In this document: positions 22,401-30,523 of the stretch, piece after piece
How positions within the stretch are numbered: position 1 is the stretch's first letter
Layout: every line of letters starts with the position of its first letter
Virus record (IMG/VR): IMGVR_UViG_3300017967_000077
Coordinates: 1-37,190 of that record
Direction: 5' to 3' (one strand)
Origin: a virus
Length of the DNA stretch: 37,190 bases
The notes under the pieces: model-generated
What the model saw: the letters and a program-made list of their open reading frames with translations, nothing else
What the model was told of the DNA's origin: nothing
Database searches by the model: none
Made by a program: the position numbers and the translations under genes

Positions 22401-24146
22401 AAGCAAGTGTTGAGCATTAGGATTTAAGGCACCCTTTTCAATTTGCTCGCAGGCATATCTAATAGTTGCCCAAGGCATATCCAAAGTAGCACCATGAATT
22501 GGAGCAGGTAAGTCTGTTCCGTTTGGAGCAACATAGTATACATGATCAACTTTTCCTAGCGTTGTCCACTGTGGAATAGTTCCGCTTGATGTTAAAACTT
22601 GTCCTTCAATACCAACCGGTAATCTTGTTGGACCAGCACCCGAATAATAAACTAAATCACCTGTGGTTGTAAGAACATCAACGTCACTACCAATGGATAA
22701 TACATTCCAGTATGTGCCTGAAGTATCCTGATCTGGTCTTGAATTGGCAGCACCGCCACCTTCTGCTCCGATAGATGATCCGTCATCGCCTTCTGCTCTG
22801 TGATTTTGAATACAGATGTAAGCATTAGATCCGTATCTAACAGAATCACCTAAGAAGTATTCTGTGTCGTCAGTCCACTCACCTCTCCAAAGTATACCGC
22901 TGTTTAATCTATCCCAATATACCACGTTTCCAGGTAATGATCCTGCATCAACAGTCATTGTTCCTGAAGCAGTCGTAGGAGTGAATACTGCTCCACCTGG
23001 TGTTTCTGTGATTGTAAATTCTGTTGCACTGACTATCTGTTTAATGTAGTAGTGATTTCCTGATGCCACATTTCCAAAAGTTGAACCTGTAAATTTAACA
23101 GCCCATCCTACAACTAGAGATGATGTATCTGTAACTGTAAAATAATCTGTTCCAGCGTCGGTTGCTGTTACAGTATCAGAAAAATTAGGAGCATCAATTT
23201 TTGCTCTGTATGTATAGCCGTTTAAATTAACAACATCACCAATCTTGTATGAAGTTGCAACATCCCAGTCTGACTGGAATGTCATGTTCTCTGAATATAA
23301 ACTCCAGTCTGTTTGACCTACGGCAGTAGGTGTTGTGTCGTCGTGGATTGTTCTAGCAATGTATTGGTTACCGCCGTAGCGTACAATGTCGCCTGGTTGG
23401 TAAACAGTTACATTACTCCATGTGTTTTCGTATTCAAATCCTTTTACGAACACACTCCAGTATGAAGAAAGATCATTTCCAAAAACTGATGTTGCTGTGT
23501 GTTGTACCGTACAAACATATAAGTTTGCACCTTCCTTAACAACATCATTTACTTTGTATCTAGTTAGAGCTGTCCAGTCACCCTTGTATTCAAACCCTTG
23601 GTTCCATACATCCCAATAACTGCTCTGTCCTTCTAGTCCAGTTGATGCTAGAGTTTCTGATGTGTGTCCTACATTTGCAACGTAGGTAGTACCGCCATAT
23701 CTAACAATATCATTTTTCTTATAGCGTGTAGAAATGGTCCAATTGTTTTTCCATTCAACCCCTTCGCCAAATAGATCCCATTTTGCTTGATCCGCTTCTA
23801 ATCCAGTAGTAGTTTCTGTTCCTGGTGTTCCAGATCCAACGCTAGAGTTTGATGTATGCGGAGTGTTGGCAATGTATAAAAGTCCGCCGTACTTGACAAT
23901 GTCATTTATTTTGTAAACGGTACTTGTTGCCCACTCGTCTTTCCACGATTGGCCATCACTCATTTGGTTCCATTTAGTTGGATTATAGTTTAGATCTGTG
24001 TAAAACTCAGAGTCTGAAACGTGTCCAATTGCACATATGTAAGTGCGGCCACCAAATCTTATAACGTCGTCAACGTAGTATTGAGTGGTTGGAGTCCAAT
24101 CACCCTTCCATACAAATCTGATTCTTCCTAATTTAAATTCTGCCAT
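16446..24146 (-). CDS. Giant tail-fibre-type protein, 2566 residues, with carbohydrate-binding-like and Asp-box repeats
   Basis: This is the largest gene in the window. Residues 1 to about 490 contain seven tandem units of the form W-x(4-5)-Y-x(3)-(D)D-x-V-x-(Y)GG-x-x-Y-x(4)-H (for example WATSTVYKINDIVKYGGLLY), like CBM5/12 chitin-binding modules. Around 530 a beta-helix-type segment starts (YYVAPNGTDLP...PWATIRYA). Residues 570-1420 hold four helical repeats (NRxFLxxE...CxRDVxxIxDxxxxDL). At about 1470 DPGWGPDDF begins a region shared with the 1871-aa paralogue. At 1880-2205 there are about six Asp-box-like units (SxDxGxTW). The C-terminus has GHDFLDIGTGNFTETNYP and IVPTQRAIKAYI. Similar giant fibre proteins occur in marine T4-like phages; glycan recognition on the host is inferred. 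A late box lies 24 nt upstream of the ATG, without a strong Shine-Dalgarno. Confidence 0.8.
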   Translation of the reverse strand: MAEFKLGRIRFVWKGDWTPTTQYYVDDVIRFGGRTYICAIGHVSDSEFYTDLNYNPTKWNQMSDGQSWKDEWATSTVYKINDIVKYGGLLYIANTPHTSNSSVGSGTPGTETTTGLEADQAKWDLFGEGVEWKNNWTISTRYKKNDIVRYGGTTYVANVGHTSETLASTGLEGQSSYWDVWNQGFEYKGDWTALTRYKVNDVVKEGANLYVCTVQHTATSVFGNDLSSYWSVFVKGFEYENTWSNVTVYQPGDIVRYGGNQYIARTIHDDTTPTAVGQTDWSLYSENMTFQSDWDVATSYKIGDVVNLNGYTYRAKIDAPNFSDTVTATDAGTDYFTVTDTSSLVVGWAVKFTGSTFGNVASGNHYYIKQIVSATEFTITETPGGAVFTPTTASGTMTVDAGSLPGNVVYWDRLNSGILWRGEWTDDTEYFLGDSVRYGSNAYICIQNHRAEGDDGSSIGAEGGGAANSRPDQDTSGTYWNVLSIGSDVDVLTTTGDLVYYSGAGPTRLPVGIEGQVLTSSGTIPQWTTLGKVDHVYYVAPNGTDLPAPIHGATLDMPWATIRYACEQIEKGALNPNAQHLLEMNRVFLQREVTSFIEYNVINNISPFTSAFDYDEHKCERDVGWIIDRLIWDIGHGGNLKMRAAAQTFVDALGDGPYSAESEDVPYANLSAEKDESLAAYGHLLTIIGNVLNQTDPTTAYQTPGGADSTAVALQYKDADLVAETGVYASVTSLLAIVTDTISAGDNSAIPERVVPNNIVNVKAGEYKEVLPIIVPAETCILGDELRTTKVRAASATDRPLDISDSYYSIQTLAHFSSVARDIVSGTSVTPTTGNTATQDVSWPLADDAVTGVQVSKLVDVMKHQVDYRLGTKHTATYTDPTGYNSSYLVTFGNARHLIQENKKFLQEEIIAWFAENYPNLKFGKTDTREDVGHIVDALVYDLTYGGYYQTLNAAKAYWDGEGNSSLIPDSIKGETLESHAFLRTLLIDIVNNTAITKKNTTINQYRNSNVANSTARDFVTGHLDIITNAVGGDSTGADLPNSTITTISSNTITTLTDHGLQVGDIFIPLETSNGMTKDLTYWVESIPASNQLTISTTYGGSAATLSNGSGLTIPAHKVDMPAATDSVSSTTALITAAETLDAQQEALVTLVTNYISTTYPTLTYNVAKCERDTRLILEAVMFDFQLNSNFATLIAGNSYLRSSASDVFDLNQKAATRASFQYLASVIAGDTATYLNSDATAASRVATLMDMLDTVFYGASNEGAVCATDSRMAYYAKLKLEQNRAFLKAEVSAYIDDQFTDTVTNTSISGNTITISDTSWLKRNTAVRFSGTVFGGISADTTYYVQDVVNTTTFTIATTRYATTSLTLSTASGSMTVAMYYNEALCLRDVDTYIDAIKWDLEWVSNYKSRYVARYYVNAALGSHEEDFYYVRNGCGIRNQTLNGLNGDLLPENSYGTSRVSAGAYVSLDPGWGPDDFRTWIIARSPYTQNCTTFGYGAIGQKIDGNLHNGGNDSMVSNDFTQVISDGIGAWVENNGRAELVSVFTYYSHVGYLATNGGRIRGTNGNNSYGDFGSVAEGFDTTEIEGTAIVDNKFQYEATVGSVITDGANQVLLFEYGNAGEQYTETTFGIFGAGANASVEVDKELRDGAVHNVRLLDNVDDSTTAPEAEGNFGGFGYISNSNTAQGGTTTQITIAATDSETSTAYVGMRIYLTGGTGVGQFGNIATYNSGTKVATVTKESDGSAGFDHILPGTTIAAPDASTTYTIEPRLTFTAPPFTTTAKTLATSTTWADIAYSNVYESFENTSADSTSGSGTGAVFDITKKGSKYLVRLDSGGTGYAINDTLTFNGTSLNGTSTNNLVLTVTSVNSVTGAITAFDKEGFGSGGNFVALPSASGNTVNYSKDGTTWSAVTTLPVSTTWTSIAGGRIATEELAGTFITGRSYTITESGDTPWLTIGSSSIVAGTTFVATGPGTFTSTVGKATPNAARIIAIAGGVGIDDTAYSEDGGATWTAGGNLPSTGDWVDVAYGDSKWVAIKTGSNATAVTTNGGATWTAGGNLPASTTWESVAYGGGYWVAIASGGSNVAYSLDNGTTWSAGTGLSSSNWKSVTYGNNRFVAVSNTSGTKAAISLDKGVNWTETTLPATKTWSHVEYGQGVFLAVNDTDNTGATSPDGLTWTSRTLSTSANGFIATAFGNPDQTGKFISIDDTSGTVASETSAGATTVARAFVAENKIFAIRIHEPGSGYTTAPSLTITDPNNTYEAPTSVRLANGVLGNPSFRNRGTGYISASADIDTGDGYADFYQSGSFIAVRRLSKVPAVGSNVVFAHLPNRVFKLVQVLTLLGAYDGSYTAFLQISPDMSVFDSPEHGTAITTRIRYSQVRLTGHDFLDIGTGNFTETNYPGIPTQSPVQANETVDSGGGRVFFTSTDQDGNFRVGDLFSIEQSTGVATLNADAFNISGLQELTLGEVTLGGGSASITEFSTDPFFTENSDSIVPTQRAIKAYISSQIGGGGASLNVNSVTAGFIYIANNEITTTTGGIIEMKGKFNFQGGVVGMPLAFNYFLT
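22690..24120 (-). repeat. Seven tandem W-Y-GD carbohydrate-binding-like protein repeats
   Basis: This region encodes the N-terminal repeat array of the 2566-aa protein. Each unit carries W, Y, (G/N)D-x-V and Y-GG followed by Y and a terminal His in most copies. The sixth unit is interrupted by an inserted beta domain (about residues 325-400). Boundaries are approximate. Confidence 0.7.
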
Positions 24147-24169
24147 TGTCGTTTCCGTTTGTTGTGTAG

Positions 24170-24176
24170 TATTTAT
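24170..24176 (-). promoter_or_regulatory. Late promoter box (ATAAATA) for the 2566-aa gene
   Basis: The minus strand reads GGATAAATACTACAC, an exact box in the 51-bp gap between the two giant genes. A leader of about 18 nt without a strong ribosome site is expected (only GGAAA is seen). Confidence 0.7.
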
Positions 24177-24197
24177 CCATGTTGATCATCATCACTC

Positions 24198-27100
24198 CTA
24201 ATCATTAAACGAATCATAGAACATTGTTTGGGCTAACATGCTTCCGCTGATTTGCCCACCCTTAATAAATTCAGCTCTTACCGGTATTTTGATCTCTAAA
24301 CTAGCAACATTGTCCATTAAATTAGGACCAACTTTCACCGTTCCTGCAATGAAACTTGCTGTTAGTAGATCAGAACCACCAACGTTTAATCTATTTTGTA
24401 AATACGCTTTGATTGCCCTCTGCGTAGGAATAACATTATTACTATCCTGAGTAAATGCAGGGTCAGTTGAGAACTCTCTAATAACTGTACCTGATCCACC
24501 CAATCTTACACCGCCAAGTGCAAGTTCTGTTAGACCTCCTAGGTCAAAGAAGTCAGCACTAATTGTAACAATACCCGTAGCCTGTTCTACAGCAAATAAT
24601 TCACCGCAACGGAAGTTACCACTTTGGTCCGTACTTGTGTAGAATACCCTACCACCGTTGGCTTCAACTACTTCATTTTCTGGAGCAGAATTAAATTCGC
24701 CGGTTGAATATATTGTAGGATAATTTGTTTCTGTAAAGTTACCCGTTCCAACATCTAGGAAGTCGTGTCCACTAATTCTAACCTGAGAATATCTTTCTCT
24801 AATTTCTACCTGCGAGGTATGCTCTAGATAATCATCAAGTTTCAATTCTGGACTAATTCTAAATGTGCCTACATAGGTTCCATCAACATTTCTACTTACA
24901 ATTGCTGAGGTAGCGACAGTATAATAATTAACAGTGTCGCCTCTAAATCTAAATTGTGTACCAGGTCCTGGAAGTACATTAAATCCGCTAACAACAACAT
25001 CCTTGCCTTCAGGAATCACATCAGCAAAACCGTCACCCAATATAGTCACCTGCGTAGTACTGGTTCTATAACCAGAGCCTCTGTTGATCCATCCTGGTTG
25101 TGCTAATGCTGCATCACCTAGTCTAATTTCAACGTAGGCAGGATCAGTTACATTAGGATCAGTTAATGTGACAGTTGGATTGGATTTATATCCGCTACCT
25201 GTTTCCCATAATCTAATATGCTGAACGCTTCCACTTTCGACTATTGCTCTGCCAAGAGCTCGGCATCCAGTTTCAACCTTACATGCATGATCAAAGTTAT
25301 CTGCAACAGTAATGAACATCGGTGTGCTGTTTGATTGTTGTGTCGAGTCGCCCAATGATATATCAGGATTACCAAATCCTAAACTTACCCAATAAGATGC
25401 CTGTGACAATAATCTATCCTGCCATAACACCCCATCGTATGATGTTGCACAGAATGCTGACTGTCCAGGTGTTGGATCTGATCCAACATCTCTCGAACCC
25501 GTGTCACCAATAGCAAAGAAAACACCCTGTCCGTATCTAATTTTTTTCCAATAGTGTGCAGTTGATCCATCCTGTGTTGGCATTGTTGCTGCTAACCAAT
25601 CTGTTCCATTGAAACTGTAACTAACATCGCCTGTTGTGGATACCGCTACCCATCTATTATTACCGTAGGCAACGCTGATCCAGTCTCTGGTAGATGAGTC
25701 GTCACTAACATCCATGATGTGTGCTTCCCAGGTCCATGTATCTGTATTGCTGTTATATTCTCCAACTGCTGCAAAGTTACCACTGTTCGCAACTGCAACA
25801 AATTTTCCTTTTCCGTATGCAACATCAATCCACTGATTGAATGTAGAATCTCCTATGTCCGGTAATGTTGTAGCAGTCCATGTTGCGCCGCCATCTGTGC
25901 TGTATGCTGCGGAATCAAGATTGGCTGCAATTGTAAGGAATACGCCATCACCATTTCCTGAATTTGATTTTCCGTAAACTATTCCTGACCAGTTTCTAGA
26001 ATATGGAAGGGTAGAATTACTCCAGTTAATTCCATCTTCTGAGTGTATTGCCTGTGTGCTTAACTGCTTGATTGCAACAAATTTATGTCCACCTGCGGCA
26101 ATCATGTTCCAGTTTCCAGCAGATGGAAGTGTTGCCGTTGTCCAGTTCGTTCCATCTTCTGTGTAGGAATAATTATCTGTTCCAGAAGCCACCGCAACAA
26201 ATCTTCCGCTGGTTGCTGTGCCTTCATATCTAAATCCTGCGATTGTATTTGTACTATCTTCACTAACCTCTGTTACTGTTATAACGATATCATGCTCTCC
26301 GTCAACACCGCCAACATCCGCTCCAGAGATTGTTATTACCTGACCTACTTCGTACAATGCTCCTTCAAATGTCATTGTAACTTCATACGTTCTTCCATTT
26401 TTTACTGCACTAAATGTTGCAGAGATCGGTGTTGATGTTCCTCCGGTAACAGTTCCCTGTAGGCTTGTATAAGTTTCTTTTGTTTCCCCGTATGCAATAT
26501 CTTTCCAATTCAGCGTTTGGCCCATGTTAGGGATTGATGTGTCAAACGGCGGTTCACTAAATGTAACTCTAGGTTCAAATCTATAGGTATTATCAGTGAA
26601 CAGCAACGGTTGCGAAGGAGTTCCAGGAATAACATGATCCCATCCTGGCGTATCGTCTGATTCTTTTCTAACCTGACAAACTTTTGACAGTGTATTGTAT
26701 GCTGTCACATATCCATACTGTCCCGCTCCTTTACCAGAAGTAATAATTAATCTCATTCCTAAAATGTCTGACTCTTCAGCGTCTGTGTTGGATGCCAGTG
26801 TAAGGCTGGTAGTATTTCCTTCCTGTGCGTTGTTACCTAGTAATGTATACCCCAGGCCGCCTTCTGTTGCACCAGTATCGCCAGGAGCGTTTTTAACTAA
26901 TGCTTCAAATACAGCATCATCTCTAATTTCCTCGTGTACCACATTTGCATTAATACCAGAACCAGTAAATGTATAATTTGCGGTTGAATAATTTTGTCCT
27001 GCATTTCTATATTCTAATATTAGAATCTCGTCGTTGACTTCGCCGGCAAATGCTGATTCAATATATGCCTGTCCCGTTCTGTTATCAACTTCTGCATAAA

Positions 27101-29813
27101 CAGGAGTTTCCGTAGGATCGTTGCCGTCAGCAACTGCACCAAAGTTACCATAGGATGAGTTACCATTGGTTGCTCTAATTACTCCGCCCTGTCTTGCAAA
27201 CATACCAATCTGTGCATAGTAGGTAAACACAGACACAAGTTCTGCTCTACCATTGTTTTGTACCCATGCTCCCACGCCATCACTAATGACCTGCGTAAAG
27301 TCATTGGATACTATCGATTTAACTCCACCATTGTGTAATGCGCCGTCAATCTTTTGACCGACACAGTTATCACCAAAAGTGGTAACGTTTTGAATATAAG
27401 GTGATCTATTAACAATCCAGCATTCGCTGTGATCAGGACCAAAGCCCGGATCCAATGAACAGAATGCACCACCCGTTGGTAACTGATATAGTTCGTACAC
27501 ATTAGGTGGATTCAATGTTCCATTTAATCCCTTGACTGTCATGTCCTTGAGTGATGTTGTATCTCTCAAATAGAACATGTCGTCGTTTTGAGAACCTAGA
27601 ATTAAATTTCTATAGTATCTTGCATTTAGCAAGGATCTATAATTTCCAGGATATCTTAAATCAAAAATAAATCCTTCAACAGCATTTCTTAAAAGATATC
27701 TGTATCTTGCTTCGTTAATTGTGTACACGCCAGCATTCTGTAATTTAACATATTGCAGTGCTTCTTCAGCAATAAAGTTTCTGTTTGCTCTTATGATTGT
27801 GTGAGTATTTCTAGCCGCTGGTCCTGTTATTTCATTCGAAAGGGCCGTAGTAGTTACTCCGCTACCAATGCTGTTCAATTCAAAATCTATGTATTGTCCC
27901 ATTTCTGAAATTCTTGTAGAAATATCGGAACCTGCTGTATCGAGTATGTCAGAATCTTCTTCGATAGGTAGTCCTGTAACTGCATCTAAAGTTTCTGGAA
28001 CCACATATACTTTTTCTAAATTATTAAACGTGGTTACTTGATCATATGTGTTTGTTACCGTCTTAGTAATTGGATTTCTGTTAATAATTTCCTGTATGAT
28101 GTCAGATATTCTGTCCAGTGCTTCCTTGTAATAAGAAGTATCAACTGTGGGTAGTTCTAACGCTTTGTTTGGCCATATTGTTGTTGAACGTAATTCGCTA
28201 CCAACTAATGATACATTCTTAGGAATGCTCATTGGTAAAATTTCGTAATAGTTTCCTGGAGCAACTCTAACAGTGTTTAAAACACTGTCTTCTCCTAGTT
28301 CCATTATTCTGTCAAGTGCAAATTTTACTGTTCTGTATGGTTTGTTTGGATCCTTGCCTCTATAAACATCCTCATCATCATCGAGTGCAACTGCAGGATC
28401 AGCACTAACGTACCAAACCTTAGTAATGATTCCTACCCTTCCATAATCAACAGTGTTATCAGGTTGGACTATCAACGAATCAGATGCATTACCTATTGCT
28501 AGGTTTGTAGTTCCTAGCGTTGATCCATCGCCTGCAAGTTCTCTAGATAAACCGTAGGTTAAGATGTCACCAACGTTACTTAAGGCAACATTCGGTCCTG
28601 CTAATAGTACAATGTCCCAATAATAAAAACCCGAACCGTTGTCTCCTGGATAATTGTCATTGCTACTTGTGTGTTGGAAATTACATTTATATGTAGAACC
28701 TCTGTATAAAACTAGATCTCCAATCGCATATGATGAGCCGGATGTCCAACTGTTTCTCCAGTAACTACCTGTAACCACTATTTCCCAGTTTGATGCATCT
28801 AGATAATCTAGTGTTGATCCGTCTGCCGATATATCAGTATCAATTAACGCTCTGTATAGATAGCCGCCTCTGGTTACTATGTCACCCGTTTGATAACTTG
28901 TTCCACTGTTCCATATTCCAGAATATCTAATACCGTTCTGTAACAATGACCAATTCATGTCCGGTTGTGGTTGATCATAAATGCTTGTCGCAGGATTTAT
29001 ATTTTGATGATTAGTGTTAGAAATATAGAGGAAACCTCCATGCTTTACAACATCACCTATTGCATAGAATGCAGAAGGAGACCATTCATTTCTAAAATTA
29101 TAACCCGGAAATTCAACATCAAAATATTGTGGCTGTATATCTTCGTGATTTGAAACATGACCTTCATTAACACGAAGTATGCTTCCACCGTATAATACTA
29201 AATCATTCTTAATGTATCGATAATTTCCTGTCTGGAATGCTCCGGTATAATTAATACCCTCATAAAGAGTTTCCCATAATTCTCCCGTGCTATCATCTTG
29301 TGAATCAGCATTACCAACTTCAGGACCAACCTCCGATGTGTCTGAAGTATGCTCTGCAATACATCTATAAACAAAGCCTCCGTATTTTACAACATCACCG
29401 ATGCCGTATCTAGTTACTGGTTGCCAATTTACTGTCCAATTAAATCCTGTAGTGTATTCGGCCCATTTTTCTGCATTAGCAATAAATGTAAACCCTGAAT
29501 TATGTCCTTGTAAACAAATGTATAATACACCTCCGTAGAGAGCAAGGTCTCCAGGTGCATATGTTATTGATGAATTCCAGTCGCCTCTAAATGCATAACC
29601 GTCGGTCATCTTTAGCCATGCTGGTGTAGGATCAGTATCTCCCGGATTTGCTAGATATGCTTGATCGGTAACAAAGGATGATGACGTATGTTTTCTAACA
29701 CAGACATAAGTTACACCTCCGTATCTTATAACATCATCTTTGTTATAAGCGGTGGCTCCTAACCATGCTCCGCGCCATGTATATCTAATTCGACTTATCT
29801 TAAATTCTGCCAT
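24198..29813 (-). CDS. Giant tail-fibre-type protein, 1871 residues, paralogue of the 2566-residue protein
   Basis: This protein shares the whole architecture of its downstream neighbour. Residues 1 to about 400 hold seven W-Y-GD carbohydrate-binding-like units (first TWRGAWLGATAYNKDDVIRY). A beta-helix start is at about 468 (VWYVSADPAVALDDDED). One helical repeat lies at about 690-740. DPGFGPDHSE begins at about 789. The stretch IVSNDFTQVISDGVGAWVQN follows and is almost the same as in the paralogue. Asp-box-like units occupy about 1200-1475 (YSTDGGATW). The C-terminus has GHDFLDVGTGNFTETNYP and VIPTQRAIKAYL. It is shorter mainly because it has one helical repeat rather than four. It follows the 122-aa gene by 5 nt, so it belongs to the unit starting at 31689. 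Host-glycan binding is inferred from the repeats. Confidence 0.8.
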   Translation of the reverse strand: MAEFKISRIRYTWRGAWLGATAYNKDDVIRYGGVTYVCVRKHTSSSFVTDQAYLANPGDTDPTPAWLKMTDGYAFRGDWNSSITYAPGDLALYGGVLYICLQGHNSGFTFIANAEKWAEYTTGFNWTVNWQPVTRYGIGDVVKYGGFVYRCIAEHTSDTSEVGPEVGNADSQDDSTGELWETLYEGINYTGAFQTGNYRYIKNDLVLYGGSILRVNEGHVSNHEDIQPQYFDVEFPGYNFRNEWSPSAFYAIGDVVKHGGFLYISNTNHQNINPATSIYDQPQPDMNWSLLQNGIRYSGIWNSGTSYQTGDIVTRGGYLYRALIDTDISADGSTLDYLDASNWEIVVTGSYWRNSWTSGSSYAIGDLVLYRGSTYKCNFQHTSSNDNYPGDNGSGFYYWDIVLLAGPNVALSNVGDILTYGLSRELAGDGSTLGTTNLAIGNASDSLIVQPDNTVDYGRVGIITKVWYVSADPAVALDDDEDVYRGKDPNKPYRTVKFALDRIMELGEDSVLNTVRVAPGNYYEILPMSIPKNVSLVGSELRSTTIWPNKALELPTVDTSYYKEALDRISDIIQEIINRNPITKTVTNTYDQVTTFNNLEKVYVVPETLDAVTGLPIEEDSDILDTAGSDISTRISEMGQYIDFELNSIGSGVTTTALSNEITGPAARNTHTIIRANRNFIAEEALQYVKLQNAGVYTINEARYRYLLRNAVEGFIFDLRYPGNYRSLLNARYYRNLILGSQNDDMFYLRDTTSLKDMTVKGLNGTLNPPNVYELYQLPTGGAFCSLDPGFGPDHSECWIVNRSPYIQNVTTFGDNCVGQKIDGALHNGGVKSIVSNDFTQVISDGVGAWVQNNGRAELVSVFTYYAQIGMFARQGGVIRATNGNSSYGNFGAVADGNDPTETPVYAEVDNRTGQAYIESAFAGEVNDEILILEYRNAGQNYSTANYTFTGSGINANVVHEEIRDDAVFEALVKNAPGDTGATEGGLGYTLLGNNAQEGNTTSLTLASNTDAEESDILGMRLIITSGKGAGQYGYVTAYNTLSKVCQVRKESDDTPGWDHVIPGTPSQPLLFTDNTYRFEPRVTFSEPPFDTSIPNMGQTLNWKDIAYGETKETYTSLQGTVTGGTSTPISATFSAVKNGRTYEVTMTFEGALYEVGQVITISGADVGGVDGEHDIVITVTEVSEDSTNTIAGFRYEGTATSGRFVAVASGTDNYSYTEDGTNWTTATLPSAGNWNMIAAGGHKFVAIKQLSTQAIHSEDGINWSNSTLPYSRNWSGIVYGKSNSGNGDGVFLTIAANLDSAAYSTDGGATWTATTLPDIGDSTFNQWIDVAYGKGKFVAVANSGNFAAVGEYNSNTDTWTWEAHIMDVSDDSSTRDWISVAYGNNRWVAVSTTGDVSYSFNGTDWLAATMPTQDGSTAHYWKKIRYGQGVFFAIGDTGSRDVGSDPTPGQSAFCATSYDGVLWQDRLLSQASYWVSLGFGNPDISLGDSTQQSNSTPMFITVADNFDHACKVETGCRALGRAIVESGSVQHIRLWETGSGYKSNPTVTLTDPNVTDPAYVEIRLGDAALAQPGWINRGSGYRTSTTQVTILGDGFADVIPEGKDVVVSGFNVLPGPGTQFRFRGDTVNYYTVATSAIVSRNVDGTYVGTFRISPELKLDDYLEHTSQVEIRERYSQVRISGHDFLDVGTGNFTETNYPTIYSTGEFNSAPENEVVEANGGRVFYTSTDQSGNFRCGELFAVEQATGIVTISADFFDLGGLTELALGGVRLGGSGTVIREFSTDPAFTQDSNNVIPTQRAIKAYLQNRLNVGGSDLLTASFIAGTVKVGPNLMDNVASLEIKIPVRAEFIKGGQISGSMLAQTMFYDSFND
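28600..29800 (-). repeat. Seven tandem W-Y-GD carbohydrate-binding-like protein repeats
   Basis: This region encodes the N-terminal repeat array of the 1871-aa protein, matching the array at 22690-24120 unit for unit in number. Units retain W, Y, GD-x-V and Y-GG-x-x-Y; the fourth is the most divergent. Boundaries are approximate. Confidence 0.7.
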
Positions 29814-29818
29814 GTCTT

Positions 29819-30187
29819 TTATCCGTTACTAGAAGTTCCTGTTGGGTATTCATAATTTTGATTAATTCGTTGTACTAACATTCCCTGCTCATCTACATAA
29901 TATAAAATGCTTCTGTTATCCCATCTATATTGTGTGTAATACATATTATCGTATTCTTTTTCGTGATCGGCTTTGATTCCTTCGAAGTAATCAATTCCTG
30001 GTTCAAAATCTTCAAATGTTTCATTTGGTGGTCCTGGCAAGTTTAAATCAACGCTATCCTTATCAACAATATTATCAACTCTTCTTAGAAAAATTTCACC
30101 GTCGTCGTTTCGTCTAACGAGATATAGATAACGAGGGCTATCGCCTAATGCGTTGTCTGGGTTTTGACCAAAGTAGTACGTACTCAT
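29819..30187 (-). CDS. Conserved small virion-associated protein, unknown
   Basis: This is a 122-residue acidic protein starting MSTYYFGQNPDNALGDSPRY, with YLVRRNDDGEIFLRRVD, a PGPPNETFEDFEPGIDYFEG segment and QYRWDNRSILYYVDEQGML. The same pattern is found in a conserved protein next to fibre genes in marine T4-like phages, as I recall. The ATG overlaps the TAA of the 110-aa gene (TAATG), with GGAG upstream. It immediately precedes the 1871-aa fibre gene, so a role in fibre attachment or assembly is plausible but not shown. Confidence 0.7.
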   Translation of the reverse strand: MSTYYFGQNPDNALGDSPRYLYLVRRNDDGEIFLRRVDNIVDKDSVDLNLPGPPNETFEDFEPGIDYFEGIKADHEKEYDNMYYTQYRWDNRSILYYVDEQGMLVQRINQNYEYPTGTSSNG

Positions 30188-30519
30188 TATGATATCTCCA
30201 CATAACTTACCGTGACGTCAATGCTGTCATCAGTATCTGTTTCTAATCTCAAACCTGCGGTTGCTGGCAGTATTAGCCTTTCACCGTTGGTAATAACTTT
30301 TGCGCTTGAGCCTGGCGGTATTGGTATTTGCCTTGCATAATTTCCTTGCGTTGAATTTTCATCTACTACATATAAATTTGCAATTACCATATCGTAATCA
30401 GAAGTGTTTGATAAGTTACATCCAACAACAGTTGCTCTAACACCTTCACCAATTTGAAGAATGTCTACTGGTGTTGTTCCTACTCCTGTTACTACTTCTT
30501 GTTTAAATACCGTTGGCAT
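30187..30519 (-). CDS. Small beta-rich virion protein
   Basis: This is a 110-residue protein starting MPTVFKQEVVTGVGTTPVDI, with VVGCNLSNTSDYDMVIANLY, a PIPPGSSAKVITNGERLILP loop and a closing DSIDVTVSYVEIS strand. The order resembles the 122-aa protein at 33805: a short lead, N-S/T-rich strand, PAG/PPG loop, G-D/ER-I-x-L and a final VTVS strand, which suggests the two share a beta-sandwich fold. AGGAT lies upstream of the ATG. It is between a fibre protein and the acidic 122-aa protein. Confidence 0.7.
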   Translation of the reverse strand: MPTVFKQEVVTGVGTTPVDILQIGEGVRATVVGCNLSNTSDYDMVIANLYVVDENSTQGNYARQIPIPPGSSAKVITNGERLILPATAGLRLETDTDDSIDVTVSYVEIS

Positions 30520-30523
30520 AATT

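Noticed and set aside
22690-29800. CRISPR-like direct repeats in the giant genes
   Set aside because: The repeats are degenerate, in frame and protein-level (W-Y-GD units), without identical spaced DNA repeats.
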